Below, one piece after another: positions 25,430 through 37,976 of a DNA stretch of 64,000 nt. The stretch is from Gymnogyps californianus (taxonomy: Eukaryota > Chordata > Aves > Accipitriformes > Cathartidae). Below the pieces are notes generated by a model, which saw only the letters and a list, made by a program, of their open reading frames with translations, ran no database searches and was not told where the DNA came from. The position numbers were made by a program, and so were the translations under genes. The first letter of the stretch is position 1, and each line of letters opens with the position of its first letter. The DNA is taken from positions 3,225,001 through 3,289,000 of the forward strand of contig NC_059483.1 in the NCBI RefSeq assembly GCF_018139145.2, given 5' to 3'.

Positions 25430-25775
25430 CCTTATTCCTACAATGCTTAGATGCCTTCTAATTTCCAGCCTGATTTCATTGCTGACAAATCCAGACCCAT
25501 GTTTTTACGCACCTGTATAATACGCTGGCTTAACAACATCTACTCTCTGGACTGTTTAGAGAAAGCAGCCATACCCGCTCCCGCCAAGTGGATGGCGTGT
25601 ATCCAACCTTTGTTTAGATATGCAACCACACTTTGCTCTCTTAGTTTCCTCTGACAGGGTCCGTCATCCAGCGCCCACATCCCCCAAGCAGCCCTCCTCT
25701 GCACCTGCTTCGGTGGGAATTCATCCTTCTTGAAGGTGTGACCAGAACTGCAAAACTCAGGTAGGGAAAGTGGAG
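25430..25775 (-). mobile_element. Old CR1 LINE fragment, antisense
   Basis: The plus strand follows the antisense of amniote CR1 in order. First come the CATTGCTGACAAATCCAGACCCATG segment and GTTTAGAGAAAGCAGCCATACCC. Then GCTCTCTTAGTTTCCTCTGACAGG, and finally AGCCCTCCTCTGCACCTGC followed by GAATTCATCCTTCTTGAAGG and ACCAGAACTGCAAAACTCAG. The last block is the most telling and resembles the crocodile/turtle type more than young chicken CR1, so the insertion is probably old. It covers part of the reverse-transcriptase 3' region with many indels and no open frame. The 270 bases before it (25160-25430) may extend the element but could not be aligned from memory. Confidence 0.72.
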
Positions 25776-26894
25776 AACTTCAAGATAAATGGGATGCATC
25801 TGGTAGAGCTGCTCCAAACTCCTTTAATTTGCTTGACTAGCACTTATTCAGCAAATAACCGAAGGTCTGTGTGACCTTGGCTGATCAGGAGAGTTTGTAA
25901 CATCACGTGGACAGACACTCTGCAATAGTTTCGTCAGAGTACCAGCTACAGTGCCTGACAGCAGCCTGTCACCGTTTCACCTGTACAACTTATTCCCCCA
26001 CTCTCGAGACAGTAAAGGAAGTGTTACAATACTGTCTTTTATTTTAACACCAGATATATGCTTTTAGAGGGCAGGTTATTCTCCCAGCACAACTCTGCTT
26101 TCTCTCAGCCTCCTGCTGAAGTGTTAATTTGGCCATACGAGCGCTTTTTGGGGGGAAGGTTGTGCTCATTTGGAAAGTTCAGGTGATGGGGGAGTTCAAA
26201 CAACAATCTCCTTTATTGATCTTTCATATTTCTAAAATGAATTGAAAGTAATCTTTTCACTGCCTGCCCTAATTAGACTAATAAAATATTTCTAGGGAAA
26301 GCACTGCATAAAAAGCGAAGTGGTTATTGAAAGTCTGTTCCTCAAAAGTATCCTGGCTATAAGCACGAGCTGTCGTTATACTAATGTATGTTTTATAATT
26401 ACTCAAATACTTTTTATATTATAAAAGTGGCAGCACTGAAAACCAACACTGGACAGAATGAAGCACCTAATATTTGGTTTGCATGGATTTAGCCTTACAA
26501 CACTGGATTCATTTTATGTTAATAACAGTAAATTATGCGAACACAAAGACTGGAAAGGGCTGAAAATAATTCGGAAACTACTAAACAAGGGATATATCAC
26601 TTGGTTACAGCAATTGGGAGCAGATTTCCACGAAGGGAGAACGGCGTGTGCTGCGTACAGCCCTCAGTCGGTGTTGGCGCTGGCCCCGCGAACAGCCGGC
26701 AGGCAGAAGGTGAGTTACTGTGCGTCAGCAGCCGGGTACCACTGCCTCCGTCTGCCCACCCAGAAGTCGGCTATCCAATTTGGGAGGAGATACGTTTTCA
26801 ACCTAGTCATCTCCACTGCAAAGAAAGTCCAAATACATCCCAATCATGAAGAGACTATTTTCTTCCTATACGTACAGGCAAGGAGTAATTGTGT

Positions 26895-27005
26895 CCGGCT
26901 TACAGATGGGGAATTGAACACAAGTAGCTTAACTAATTTGCAAAGATTAGGCTGGCAGATGGTGGGGGAGGCAAGAACCGGTCCCTGGTTCCCGAAGCCT
27001 CTGCT
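26895..27005 (+). mobile_element. MIR/CORE-SINE-like tail
   Basis: TTACAGATGGGGAATTGAACACAAG, then AGCTTAACTAATTTGCAAAGA, then GGCAGATGGTGGGGGAGGCAAGAACCGG, tracks the shared amniote MIR/L2 3' region (TTACAGATGGGGAAACTGAGGC, AAGTGACTTGCCCAAGGTC, GGCAGAGCTGGGAATAGAACC). It is diverged and probably shared with other amniotes. It overlaps the last third of the 189-codon frame 26458-27027, which therefore is not a good gene candidate. Confidence 0.65.
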
Positions 27006-27009
27006 CTCT

Positions 27010-30000
27010 GCTGCTGCTGCGGTGTAAGGAAGCCCATGAGGGCTCCAGGGCAAGGGGCTCCGCGAGCAATGATGGAAAGGGGGGAGTGCTTCAGGGCCCA
27101 GCCCAGGGCAGCACGCTGGCCTGCTCTATAGAGGTGGGCAGAGAGTAAGAAAGAGAATGAATGTCATAAATTGTTTCCTCAACTGCAGTAGACACTTGGG
27201 CATGAGTACGTCCAAAGTACATCTTGATTTTCACACGTTGAGCCTGGTCTTCAGGGATATTCCTACAGCTGCCTTGGCCCGGCATGTTTGTGTGTGTTAA
27301 CACAGTGCAGTAGGAGCTCCCCAGACAGCTACCTTACTTTTCATTAAATATTCCCCAGTAGCTGCTTTCCTCTGAGCTGTCAGCTCCCAGTGACATGCAG
27401 CATGACATCACACAGGTGCAGGCGTAGCCAGAGGATTATTTATCCCTCTTCACCCTGCTTCACGTAGGAGACACATTATGACAACAGCAGCGATTGCATC
27501 TGCATGATTTACTCCTTGTGCATATGCCGTGTTTACAAGAACGGATTTCATTCTTCCATATGTGATTTATATTTAACTGTAAAAGAATTCCACGGGAGAT
27601 CTATCAAAAGTAATAGGAGACATAATATTTTCTAAGAAGATAACATTTTCTATTTGCACCAGCGAATGGATCTTTAACAGGTTAGCGCAAAGCACTGCCG
27701 TACACGCAGCTGTACTCAGCAGAGAACAAAGAACTGCTCGGGCGATGAGGAAGGCTCCGCGCCCGAGTGTGCACGCCGACTCCAGGTGCCCACACTTTCC
27801 CTGCTCTCTGAATCCTCTAACTCTGCTAATTTATAATTATTTATTGAACTTCATGCCTCAGGACTGCTTTTGGAGGCAAATCATGTGACAAGAAATTTTG
27901 CTGGATTTCAGGGAGAAGGATGGAAAACCTTCTCCTCTGTTTGAACTGTTCAGGCAGAAATAGAGATGTAGGGCTTGAACCCCAATTACATTTGAATATT
28001 TACATATCTTTGGACTCAATCTCCTTTAGATTTCCTCATGGAGCAATTTACATGTTAATGAACCCTAGAAATAATTCCTGAATCAAAACACGTTTCCTAT
28101 CAAAAAAACATATGGACCTTGAACAGAGCTGTGTGGCAGCTTCTGATTCAAACACTTTAGAGTTGAAAGGGATCAACATCATTTGTCACTTTTAGCTTTT
28201 ACTCATTTTCTTGGGGTCTATTTTGAACAAACCCATTCCATAAAGTCATGGGGTTAAAAAAGAAAAAAAAAAAGCATTTCAGATAATAACAGTAAATATT
28301 TGGCATATTTTGAAATTAACGGGGCTTTGGGAACTGTGGCTCATTAGATTGAGCCCTTATGCAGCACAGTACAGGTGCTGTATTCACACACATCTCTTGT
28401 CATACACAGTGGTCAGACGCCCTCGTGAAACACTGTTTTCTTTCACTGAGATTTGATATTTTATGGAAAATATAAAGCAACAAGGACCACCAACATATGC
28501 AGGAAACAGATTTTGAACAACAAAGTCCGTGAGTCATTATGTCAAGGCTTTTTGTGGTTTGAGCTAAGTTATATTTACCAGGGGAAAAAAAAAATGCACA
28601 TGAAATTTGAAACAAATTGAACTTAAAAATTCAGCTGCCTTAGCTACTGAAATCTTTGGGACAAATTCGATGGACAATGGACTCTCCGAGCACTGGAGTG
28701 GTGTTTCCCTCTGCCCAGCCAGGAGCTGGTAATTTGTTGGGGGGAGAGCAGGGAGAGGTGGCCTTCCTCCAGCCCCTCAGCTCTGCCCTCTCTAGGTCTA
28801 CCCATCAAGTTTAAATTCAGCAGATGCAAACAAGCATCTCAACAGCAGAGAGTTTGATTTTGAACACGGGCGTGGAAGAGTGAGGGAGACCATTTACCAA
28901 CGTGGTGAGCCGCTGGGAGCCATTAGACTTGGTCCTGTCGACACAAATTAGCTACAGAATATGTAAAGGTAAGACTTTTCTTACAGGGGTAGTTACTGTC
29001 TTGCTGTATGCAATGTTACGCTCCATTATTTTGTTCTGCAGAAGGGATAGAAATGTGTGAAACTAAATCAAAAGTAGCAGTAAGGACAGAGATGAGCTCC
29101 TGCGTGCTGCCGTAGCGTAGGCGAGCTCGCTGGCGGGCCTGGGCTTTGCTGTATTCCCAGGAAAAGCCTCTCCAGGCAGGTCTGGGTCTGGATTTTGTCA
29201 CCAGCTCTGATTGCTGCTGAGTAGTCAGCTAAGTCTCCAGGTGAGCATCCCTATGATTTTTGACTTAAACTTTCACAGTGAAGGATGACTATTTATTGTG
29301 ATGACAATTTGTCTCCTCGGTGACAAGCATTGGAGGTTTGGAGGTTTTTTGCATACCGGTATTTCTGTTCCGTTGGACTTAGCTTGCGAGTGGCATCGCA
29401 GAGCAGCTGTAGCCAGCCAAATGTCTCTGTATGAGCAGAACTTCCATGCAGCCCCAGGACTATATTATGGCTCCTCTTCTGTCTCACACAGAAAAAACTG
29501 CACGCTTTGTGCGTGCCAGGTTTGGTTTCAGCTTCCATCATGGCCCCAGCGAGGCCTTTCCCAGCAGCTGAGGTAGTTCCTGGTGTGTCTCTGTGCAAAA
29601 GTTTGACAAATCAGGACTTGCTGATGCAAAATATACTCCCAACCATGGGGCTAGCTGGTGCCCACAGACATCTTCATTATGCCTCCTGAGATGCCAGTGT
29701 CGCTGACTGAAGCTCAATGGTTTGAACCTCTCTCGGTGTCTTCCTTCTGTTTCTTTTCTTTCACTCTTCTCGTCAGGCAAACCTTGAGGAAAGTACTCAA
29801 TATTGAAATGGATTTTCTTCTGGGCGCATTTTGGCTAGCAAACCAATCGCTCCTCACTTTTACCTGTCTGAGTCCAGAGATGGACTGCGGCTCATGCGTC
29901 TTCACTGAATTTCTAGTCTGACCTTCAGCTCTCTCCACCCGTTGCTACGATGGCACCAGGCCTCCATAGAAACATCTATCTCAGACAACCCTATTTTTTC

Positions 30001-32890
30001 CTGATTGGCAAAACTCCTTTCAATAACTATTTCAGCAGAGTTTTATGTCCGTAGGATGGAACGTGCCCTTTGTACACAAGGCAAGCACAGTAACTATCCC
30101 GGTACCAGCACCATGACTTTCACTCTGATTCAGCCCCCACAACAGTCAAGATCTCTGTGGTTTTCTTGATGTTATGGCTGTTGACTCAGGAGCAGCCAGA
30201 TTAAAGTCAGACTCCAGTGGGTAAAACTTCAGTTCATTGCCCAGCTCCCTGCCTGCCTCTCCTTGTGGCCCTCATGGAGAGGAGAGCTGATCCCGGGGCA
30301 ACTTCCATGCTTACTGCGATGGGACCATGGCTTGTTGCCCAAGTTCAGGCACGGCATTGACAAGCCTGAATTCAACGGCGTGGGCTCTGCTGACACCTGA
30401 GCCCGCAAAAGTAAAAATATTCAATTTCTCTGCTCAAATTCCTACTGATGAGCTGCATCTCTCTAGCAAAGATGGTGCTGTTTTGAGATATCCACATAAC
30501 GATATCATAAATAGCTGCTTCATTTTTCTATTTTCTCTTTCTTGACATTAGCAAGAAATTATTAGAATAAGCTTTAAATAAGATGATGTAAAATAACTGA
30601 AAAGGCTAAAAAAAATCCAGACCATTCTTTTCTTGATCTTGCTTCCTTTTTTTAACATCTTTCTTTTGGGTCTAAAGTCTGGATTACGTTCACTGGAAAA
30701 TCACGATTTTTCCTCTGTTTTTTCCTCATTTCATTCTGTCAACTAATCTATGAGTGAAAAAAGATTGACAAGAAAAGAATAATTTCTAAAGGACAAATGT
30801 AAGGTCACCTCTGATGTAGGATATCCAGTGCTAAGGACAGGTGAAGAGCACTCGAGCCTAAGACAGTATGCGGATGTCTCATGGGGTGGGAGGAGGAAAA
30901 GAAAAGATGTTTACTCAGGCTTTCCTTACGTGGACGTAAACACAGAAAGGGCAAGCACATGCAGGAAAATATAAGCTTATCCAGGGCATAATTTATCTTA
31001 GTCATGTATCCATGGAACTGGCCTTTATTTGAAAAGCAGCCTAATTACTGAAATTACTGCTGCTGAAGTCCTGCAGCACAGCAAAGGAATCTATATATTC
31101 TCTGCCGTTAGAAAGTTCCACACGTTTTCATATAAGTTTCAAATAGCAATATTGATCAGGCAATTACCAGATTTAAAACAGCAGCAAAGCCCATGAAAGA
31201 AAGCAGAGTTTCTCTCTGCCCAAAAGCATCTAACACACATTTGTGTGCGTGTGTGTGTTTTCATGTAGTTGAAAATTAAACCAAATCACATCTTGTGTTC
31301 CAGCAGGTTTATTTTTCAAATGGGGGAAGAAAAATCCTTGAAAAGAGAAAAGCTGCCCTGATGCTGTTCAAAAGGCTTGAGGCAGTTTCTACCCCATTTA
31401 TTCGTTTGGATTTTTCTCGGCCCCATCTGTTTATTTTCTATCGAGCAATCATAGTAGAGCAGATAGCCAGGCTATAAAAATCTGAGAGCAGGTGGGATTG
31501 GGAGATAATTTGTGAGGCACAATGCTATGTTCTCTGAATATAGCACTGCTGATTTGATGACTTGACTGGTGACCTAATTTGGCTGCTTTTATTTATTTAT
31601 TTTAAAATAGATATACTTTGTGTGTCTGGGAAACAGGTATTTGTGGTTAAATACCGAAGGGACATCACACAGATACTGTGCTGAGGAAAATAGTTTTCTG
31701 CCAACTTACCTATTTTTCAAAGGACCAGACCTCATACTTCTGCACAGAAGCCAAAAGCAACCTTCAGACTCTTCTCCCCCCCCGCAATCATGTATTAAGT
31801 GTCATTTATGCACGGCATGTTATTCAATCAGATGGCAGGGCATGGGAGAGATGTCACTTGCCCACCTTGTGGGACCTGTCAGAGGCAGCTCAGAGCTGCC
31901 ATCGCTAAGGGCAGAAGTAGGTACGCATGTGCAGCTATAAATACGCACATCTATATATATATTTAAAATGGATTTAGGTAAAATAATTTGCTGCTGAAGG
32001 GTTTTTCAGTGGCACGATATCTGAAGTGAAAGACTTCTGCTCTGAAGGCTGAGCAGGTTGACTTGATTCCCTGACCTGGAGCAAAAGGCTCTCCCCTCCA
32101 CACCGGCAGGCATGGCCACACCAAGCTGTGGACATGCCCTCCGGCCTAACGGAGAATTAAAAAGCACACGTAATATGGCCAGTACTGCCAGTACAAAGGA
32201 ACCCGGGTGTTAGTTGTTTCCAGGCTTTACGTGGCAGGGACTGCACCATGCACAACTGCGTTGTTGCTTCTACCAGGGCCAACAGACTGTATGTATAAAG
32301 CAGTCGTGCAACATTGATATTTCTTTTTGAGCTCAAATAAATCAATAGAATATCCTGCTGACTCATGAATGTACCTGTGGTTGGTTATTTACTGCACCGG
32401 ACACCTTACACGTACGCGGATCCTACGAGGATCAGTCAGATGTGCTTTGGCTTCTTCTCTGCTGCTTTACCTCTGTGTGGACAACAGTGTGTTTCTGCAA
32501 GGCATGCTCTTGTTTGGGAAGTCATGGGCTGGAGAGTGCAATGCCACCGACCCCAGAGGGATCAAGTCCTCCATAGTGAAAGGATGAGCATGGAGTGGCT
32601 GTTGGGAACGCACACCTGGTTTCGGGGAGGACGTCCCCTTGCTGTAACTAGCTTTGCTCTAACTTCTCACCGTCTGTTGGGGAAGGAAACACAATGAGAG
32701 AGTCATGACAAGCACAGGACACTGTGATGTCCCCATGGTACCTACCTTCGCCAGATTCTGCTTCATATCTGTCCCTTTGCTGAACAGTGGGGTTTTCAGT
32801 CCTATTAAGTTCCATTTTTTTCAACAGCTTCTTTACTACATTTTTAAAGTGAAAAACACTAAGCATTCTGCATCTTATCTTCAGATTCTA
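27010..32890. other. Gene-free stretch with possible regulatory blocks
   Basis: No supported gene. Frames are at most about 106 codons and lack domains. Two AT-rich segments, 27810-27870 and 27980-28090 (GCTAATTTATAATTATTTATTG, CATTTGAATATTTACATATC), look like non-coding elements with homeodomain/forkhead-type strings. A short TG-rich run with an ACACACATTTGTGTG inverted repeat lies at 31241-31262. Nothing else recognisable. Confidence 0.4.
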
Positions 32891-32899
32891 ACAAAATTG

Positions 32900-33560
32900 G
32901 CACCTTAATTACATTAACCTGATCAATGTGCTAATAGAGCAACTATGGAGCTTTTGCGTTTACTAGAGCTATCGGGTTGACTGTGTGGTACGAAAATCTA
33001 ATGCTCCTGTTTCTTCTATCTTAATTATGCCTAATGAGCTACTTGCTTTAATAAACAAGCAAATTCCAATATCCTGTCTATATTTTTCCCAGCAAGACAA
33101 TATAATATTAGATGAAATTGTCTTTCTCAATAATTGAACGAGTTTAAGAATAATAAGTAATACAATCTATAAGGGTGCCCATGTGATATAAGCTGGTTCC
33201 CTCCATGGGTACTGATGGAGAGGTTTAGTTTATTCATTTATTTATTAACAAATGTTTCTCCCTTAGGCAAAGCTGGTCCCAATTAAGAGCCATATTTTCA
33301 AATGATAAAAGTAACTATTCTAATAAAGACACTAATTGGCAAGTATGTTCTTTAAAGATAGTCATAAATTAGAATATCTCATGGCAAGTGATGCCACTTC
33401 TATTAGCATCTCTACAATGCAAGACACAATTTGCCTATTAACGAGGTTTGCATTTTACAATGTTGAGAATGCCAAATGCAAATACCCTCCAGGACATCAG
33501 TAAAGCAGCCATACTTATGAACCTACCAAAGGGTAGTTAGAGGCAGTACCTAATTATTAG
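32900..33560. promoter_or_regulatory. Possible conserved non-coding element (POU/homeodomain motifs)
   Basis: An AT-rich, non-repetitive 660-base block with TAATTA at 33022-33027 inside CTTAATTATGCCTAATGAG, several TAATAA/ATTAAC cores, and a perfect octamer ATGCAAAT at 33476-33483. It has no open frame. Dense homeodomain and POU-type sites in gene-poor DNA resemble developmental enhancers. A single sequence cannot show conservation, so this stays a suggestion. Confidence 0.3.
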
Positions 33561-33690
33561 TCTTTCTGAATCCACAATTAAAAGCCAACAGACAAGCAAA
33601 GTAAACTCTTGTAACCCAAAAAGTTACTGAGGGATCAAGCACAAGCCAAAAAATGCCAGAGCGGGGACTGGCAGAGAGGCTTTATACAAA

Positions 33691-33830
33691 ATGAATTTAA
33701 AGATGAGTAAAGTAAAGAAGAGTAAGGATGAGACAAAAGTGAGAAATTATGGTGAAAAGCTTTTAGAGCAAGAAAGATATAACAGAATAGAAAAAAATAA
33801 GCCCCGGTTACACTCCTTCAGGAAGACAGA
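33691..33830 (+). pseudogene. Lysine-rich coding-like fragment next to LTR 2
   Basis: A frame starting at 33691 reads as a Lys/Glu/Arg-rich, coiled-coil-like peptide (ending KLLEQERYNRIEKNKPRLHSF) and then runs directly into the LTR at 33832. The composition differs from the surrounding chance frames and resembles the peptide style of the blocks at 50.2 and 55.4 kb. It may be a remnant of a gene interrupted by the LTR insertion, or a chance A-rich stretch. I do not know the protein. Confidence 0.2.
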
Positions 33831-33831
33831 C

Positions 33832-34418
33832 TGTCCTGGTTTTGGCTGGGATAAAGTTAATTTTCTTCTTAGCAGCTGGTACAGTGCTGTGGTTTGGATT
33901 TAGTGTGAGAATACTGTTGATAACACGCTGATGTTTTAGTTGTTGCTAAGTAGCCCTTATCCTAAGCCAAGGACTTTTCAGTTTCCCATGCTCTGCCAGC
34001 AAGCAGGGGTGCAAGGAGCTGGGAGGGAGCAGAGCCAGGGCAGCTGACCCGAACTAGCCAAAGGGGTATTCCATACCATGGAATGTCATGCCCAGTATAG
34101 AAACTGGGGGGAGTTGGCCGGGAGGGGTGGATTGCTAGGGTAGTGAGCAACTGCATTGTGCATCACTGTTTGGTTTTTTTCTTTTTTCCCCCCTCTTCTT
34201 TTTTTGTTGTTATATTCCTTTTCATTACAATTATTATTATTATATTTCATTATTATTATTGTTAGTGTTATATTTTACTTTAGCTATTAAACTGTTCTTA
34301 TCTCAACCCATGAGTTTTACCTTCTTTCCCGATTCTCCTCCCCATCCCACTGGGGGCACGGGGAAGTGAGGGAGCGGCTGCGCGGTGCTTAGCTGCTGGC
34401 TGGGGTTAAACCACGGCA
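33832..34418 (+). mobile_element. Solo LTR of an avian endogenous retrovirus (copy 2)
   Basis: A 587-base LTR with TG...CA ends, the same family and orientation as copy 1. It is flanked by a clean 5-base target-site duplication, CAGAC at 33827-33831 and 34419-34423, so it is a separate insertion and not the other end of the same provirus. TATA-like GTATAGAAA at 34095-34103 and one ATTAAA at 34286-34291 mark plus-strand transcription. Relative to copy 1 it lacks roughly 17 bases just before GTAGTGAGCAACTGCATTG (around 34135) and the 34-base poly(A) duplication, and carries scattered substitutions. No internal retroviral sequence follows. Confidence 0.88.
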
Positions 34419-34423
34419 CAGAC

Positions 34424-36630
34424 CCAGTGCGTTTTTTATATGCAGATCTTGAAAAGCTCCTTATAACTTTACAGAATGAGAAACCCACGAAACTGAAAAC
34501 CATGAAAAGAAAAAGCTGATCAATGGAGTTATTTCAATGGCTGAGGATCTTCCCACAGTGTCTTAGGGCTTAGGTGGCAGGGTACGCTGCCCTCCGGGTC
34601 TGAGCCAGCAGCACGGCTGATCACAGAGGCTGATTTCCGACAGCCCCCCAACACCTCCACGTGTGCGCACTGATCCCAAACTAAGCGTTTTGGATCTGAG
34701 CTGACCAAGTCCTTGCGAGTATTTTTGGAACACCAGTCAAATTAGTTGTGAACAACTGGATTGATAATAATCAATTATGTCATCACTTCGTATGGGCATT
34801 TCTAGGCAGAGAGGCATAGAGATCACTGATGAGTAAGAGCTAAGCACAAGTTCTGCAGGACTGAGGCAGCTGCACAAATTGTATTATAATATACAGAAAA
34901 GTGTGAATTTCCTTCATTTATGTGTAAACATTTGCTGTTGCACCAGCTCTATTACAACTTCATTTTAGTTAAGCATTCAACAGTCTAATAATGATCTACA
35001 TCCATTCCTCTTTATCCTTCATAGCTGCCTAACCAAGAAGGAAATCCCAGGAGATTGGCTTCGCACAATATTTTTTTGCAAAGAAAAACATTTATTGCAA
35101 TATCTCTTATTCAGCCTGGCAACTTTCTGTTTTCATTGTTCACTTAAGATACAAAAGATATGCAAAGATATAAGTAATACTGAACTTAACTAACAAAGAT
35201 GGGGAAAAGTTAGCGAACGGTGGCAGTCAGGGACTGGGATAACAGATGTGTTAGTAACAGCTGCCCTCCACAGAGCAAAATTTACTTAAACCAACAAAGC
35301 TTGACACAGTTTATTACTCCATGGTCTGCTCTTCCTTACCTCTCTCTCTTGCAGAAAACCACGGTCAGACACCTTGGCAGGCGCCTCTAGTTGCCAGGTA
35401 CAGCTCTTTGCTGAGATTCCCTTTCCAGTCTGCCCAGTAGTACACGTTTCTCCTCCATCCTTCCCATGCTCTTTCTCCAAGGGAACGGTTCCCTTTATTA
35501 CAACTCCTTTCTAGGTTCGGTTGCTCTTTTGTTCGCATGTAAGGACGGCCAAAGATATTATTTTCATAGCTATCCTTTAAGTGACAGAACATTTTTCCTA
35601 TTTCCTCCCCTAGTCCCTTAATACAAAAGAGCTGTTGCATTACCTGAGAAGAACAAGGAGCTCAGGCTTGGTGGGGTGATACGCTGCCCTCGGGAGCTGG
35701 AGCTGAGCCTGCCGCCCTTCCCAGCACAGGGAAAAAAAGGGAAAAGAGGATCTTCCATTGACAAACAGCTGCAATGCTTCTGTCACAGGGAGGGAAGACT
35801 TTTCCTTTTTGTATAAAGCATAAATGTAACCTCTAAGTGTCCTGCACATCGTACCTGTGTGTAAGCAGGTTGTGCCTTAGCAGGGTGAGGATGAGGAGAG
35901 AAGGATCACAGCTTGATCCAGGGGGAAAAGAGGAAATTGTGTACACCTCTGCTCTATCCATATCCATCCCTAAAGCTATTGCCTCAGGGTCTTTCTTGCC
36001 CGGCAGTGACTGATTTAAGAAAATCTGCAGGTAAAGAAGGAGCAAATAGGAATGAAATACAAAAAGCTGGAAACACCTTGATGTACTTCTTTAGTAGGGT
36101 ACAGGAGGCTTAGTAAATACTTCAGGCTTTACTGGTTGTCTGCAAGTTTACTTCAGACAAGCTTTTATGGAGGTAAGTAAAATAAGAATGGTTTCAAGTC
36201 CTGATTTTTGCTGGTGATGTTGGAAGAGGAAACAGATTTGCTTCCCTGTAACAAAAAAATATAGCTTGTCAAGTCAGGTGTGCTAGTGAGCGTGCTTGCA
36301 CCCAGTACTTAATGGGAATACCCTGACTGATGCAATCTGGCATCTCAAGTGAAACAGATAGCTGTGGGATGTGTAGCCGCCTTTGAAAATGTTTGAGACA
36401 GTACATTAAGAAGTGGTCTATGAATAGACACTTGTGTAATACATCAGATTGGTGAAATCTCTCTTTGGAATTCAGAATCTTATAATGCAGTAAATAATTA
36501 TCATTTCTATACTGGAGGTCTTTGTAAATGAAAACACAAGTCCATGTTTATCGACTCAGCTGTCACATTTTCTACTCCCCCATCTCATTTCCATATTGTC
36601 TAAGTATATCTCTATATTAAGAGATGTATT
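34424..36630. other. Gene-free stretch
   Basis: No supported gene or recognisable element. Frames between 35286 and 36113 (60-91 codons on both strands) show no domain. Confidence 0.45.
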
Positions 36631-36639
36631 ACTTAGCTT

Positions 36640-36705
36640 TATTTAACACTTTCCGTTCATAAATCTCAAAGCTCTTCGCAAGGCACGGTGAGCATCAAGT
36701 TGCTT
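36640..36705 (+). mobile_element. Possible L2/MIR-type tail fragment
   Basis: CATAAATCTCAAAGCTCTTCGCAAGGCACGG resembles the amniote repeat phrase ATAGATCTCAAAGCGCTTTACAAAGG that begins L2/MIR-type 3' ends. It is very short and diverged. Confidence 0.4.
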
Positions 36706-37412
36706 TGAATGTGTGGTCATACTTTACTTAAAAAATAACCTCAGAAAGTAAAGTTGCTGCATTTCCCGGGTGTTTCCCCCTGCCACGCTACCCCGGGCTC
36801 GGCAGCCCACCCATCGGGCAGCCCCGGGCTTCCTCGGCAGTCTGTCCTTTGCTAGCAATTTGGGGTGGTGTGCCACAGACCTGGAGGTTCCCCCCCAGCT
36901 GTTGCTGCTCTGTGGTGACCAACAGTTGCACAGCTTTGGCTGCTGGGAGATGATACGGGAGCTCTTAGGGAGAAAATGAACGCGTGCAGTGAATTGCAGG
37001 TGGCAAATAAAAAGTCCTTTTTTTTTTTTTCATATTTCATTTTTTGGGGGGAAAAAAAATCCCTTTATCTTACACCTGAGCCAATATGGTACCGTCTGCT
37101 CCCCTTTGCATACAGAAAAGTGAGAGAGAGAGGGCCAAGGAGAATTTTATAAGCTACAGGGTCTGTGGAACAAGGAGGAAATCTGCTGGGGTGTTCATTC
37201 ACCCCTTTATGCAATTTACACGTCTCCATTTACACTTCCCAAGAAAAATTGTTATCTGGAACAGAATAAATTCAAATATGGAGAAGTACCAGATGAGTAT
37301 TAGAAGGTCACATAATTAAAGGGAATCAGGTAACTGCAGAGAGCAGTTCTCAAACAAGCCATGAATGGGCAGATCTTCACTACGAGGGTTTGATGCTCAT
37401 CTTCGTTCTCTT

Positions 37413-37485
37413 CTCACTGGTGGCAATCCACACATTTCAGTGGAGTAACTCTTCACTTTTATGAGATTGAAATCAGACTCGAACA
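37413..37485. mobile_element. Ancient amniote interspersed repeat fragment
   Basis: AATCCACACATTTCAGTGGAGTAACTC followed by ATGAGATTGAAATCAGACTC resembles a repeat phrase common in turtle, crocodile and bird DNA (TTCAGTGGAGTTACTCC ... GAGATCAGAATC). I cannot name the family. The same type recurs at 58765-58885. Confidence 0.45.
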
Positions 37486-37962
37486 CTCAGTACATAGAAG
37501 TGCATCAATGCTTTTGGAAGCTGCTTGAATGATGCAAGGCAACAAAATGAATTTGTTTTGGCTGTTCTCAATTTCTAGGTGACTTACAGTTATGAACAAG
37601 ATCAAGGCTTAATAGGAAGCGGAGAAGTTGCAGGGTACTATCTGCTATATGTTAAAGTTTTCAGTAGTTTTTAACTGGAAAACAAGAAAAAGAACCAAAA
37701 TGAATGCACCAGGTAATATTGGTACTATGGGTACCAAATACACATAGTTTGTAAAAGAAGGATATGTAGGATTACATCAGGTAAATCAGATTAATAAAAA
37801 CTGCGCATATGATTAGAAACGATGTGTACTTGGAATGAAATGCTATCACTCCACCTTACACCCGCGTATTTGCATAGTCTTCATAATCAAAATAACAGCA
37901 TTACCCTTGCTTACAGGAAAGAGTGACAAATTAGCATCTCAGTGCATTTGGTTTTTGTTATT

Positions 37963-37976
37963 GGGGGGGGGGGGGG
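37963..37976 (+). repeat. 14-base G homopolymer
   Basis: An uninterrupted run of 14 G residues in otherwise AT-rich DNA. Confidence 0.9.

Noticed and set aside
26458..27027. 189-codon plus frame as a gene
   Set aside because: Its last third is a MIR-like repeat tail and the rest has no recognisable protein. A good donor-like AAG|GTGAGT at about 26709 is not enough on its own.
28140..28180. Possible CR1 trace (TAGAGTTGAAAGGGATCAACATC)
   Set aside because: One short phrase only; no following CR1 order could be found.
1152..34418. A complete provirus bounded by the two LTRs
   Set aside because: Different target-site duplications, 32 kb spacing, and no retroviral gag, pol or env reading anywhere between them.
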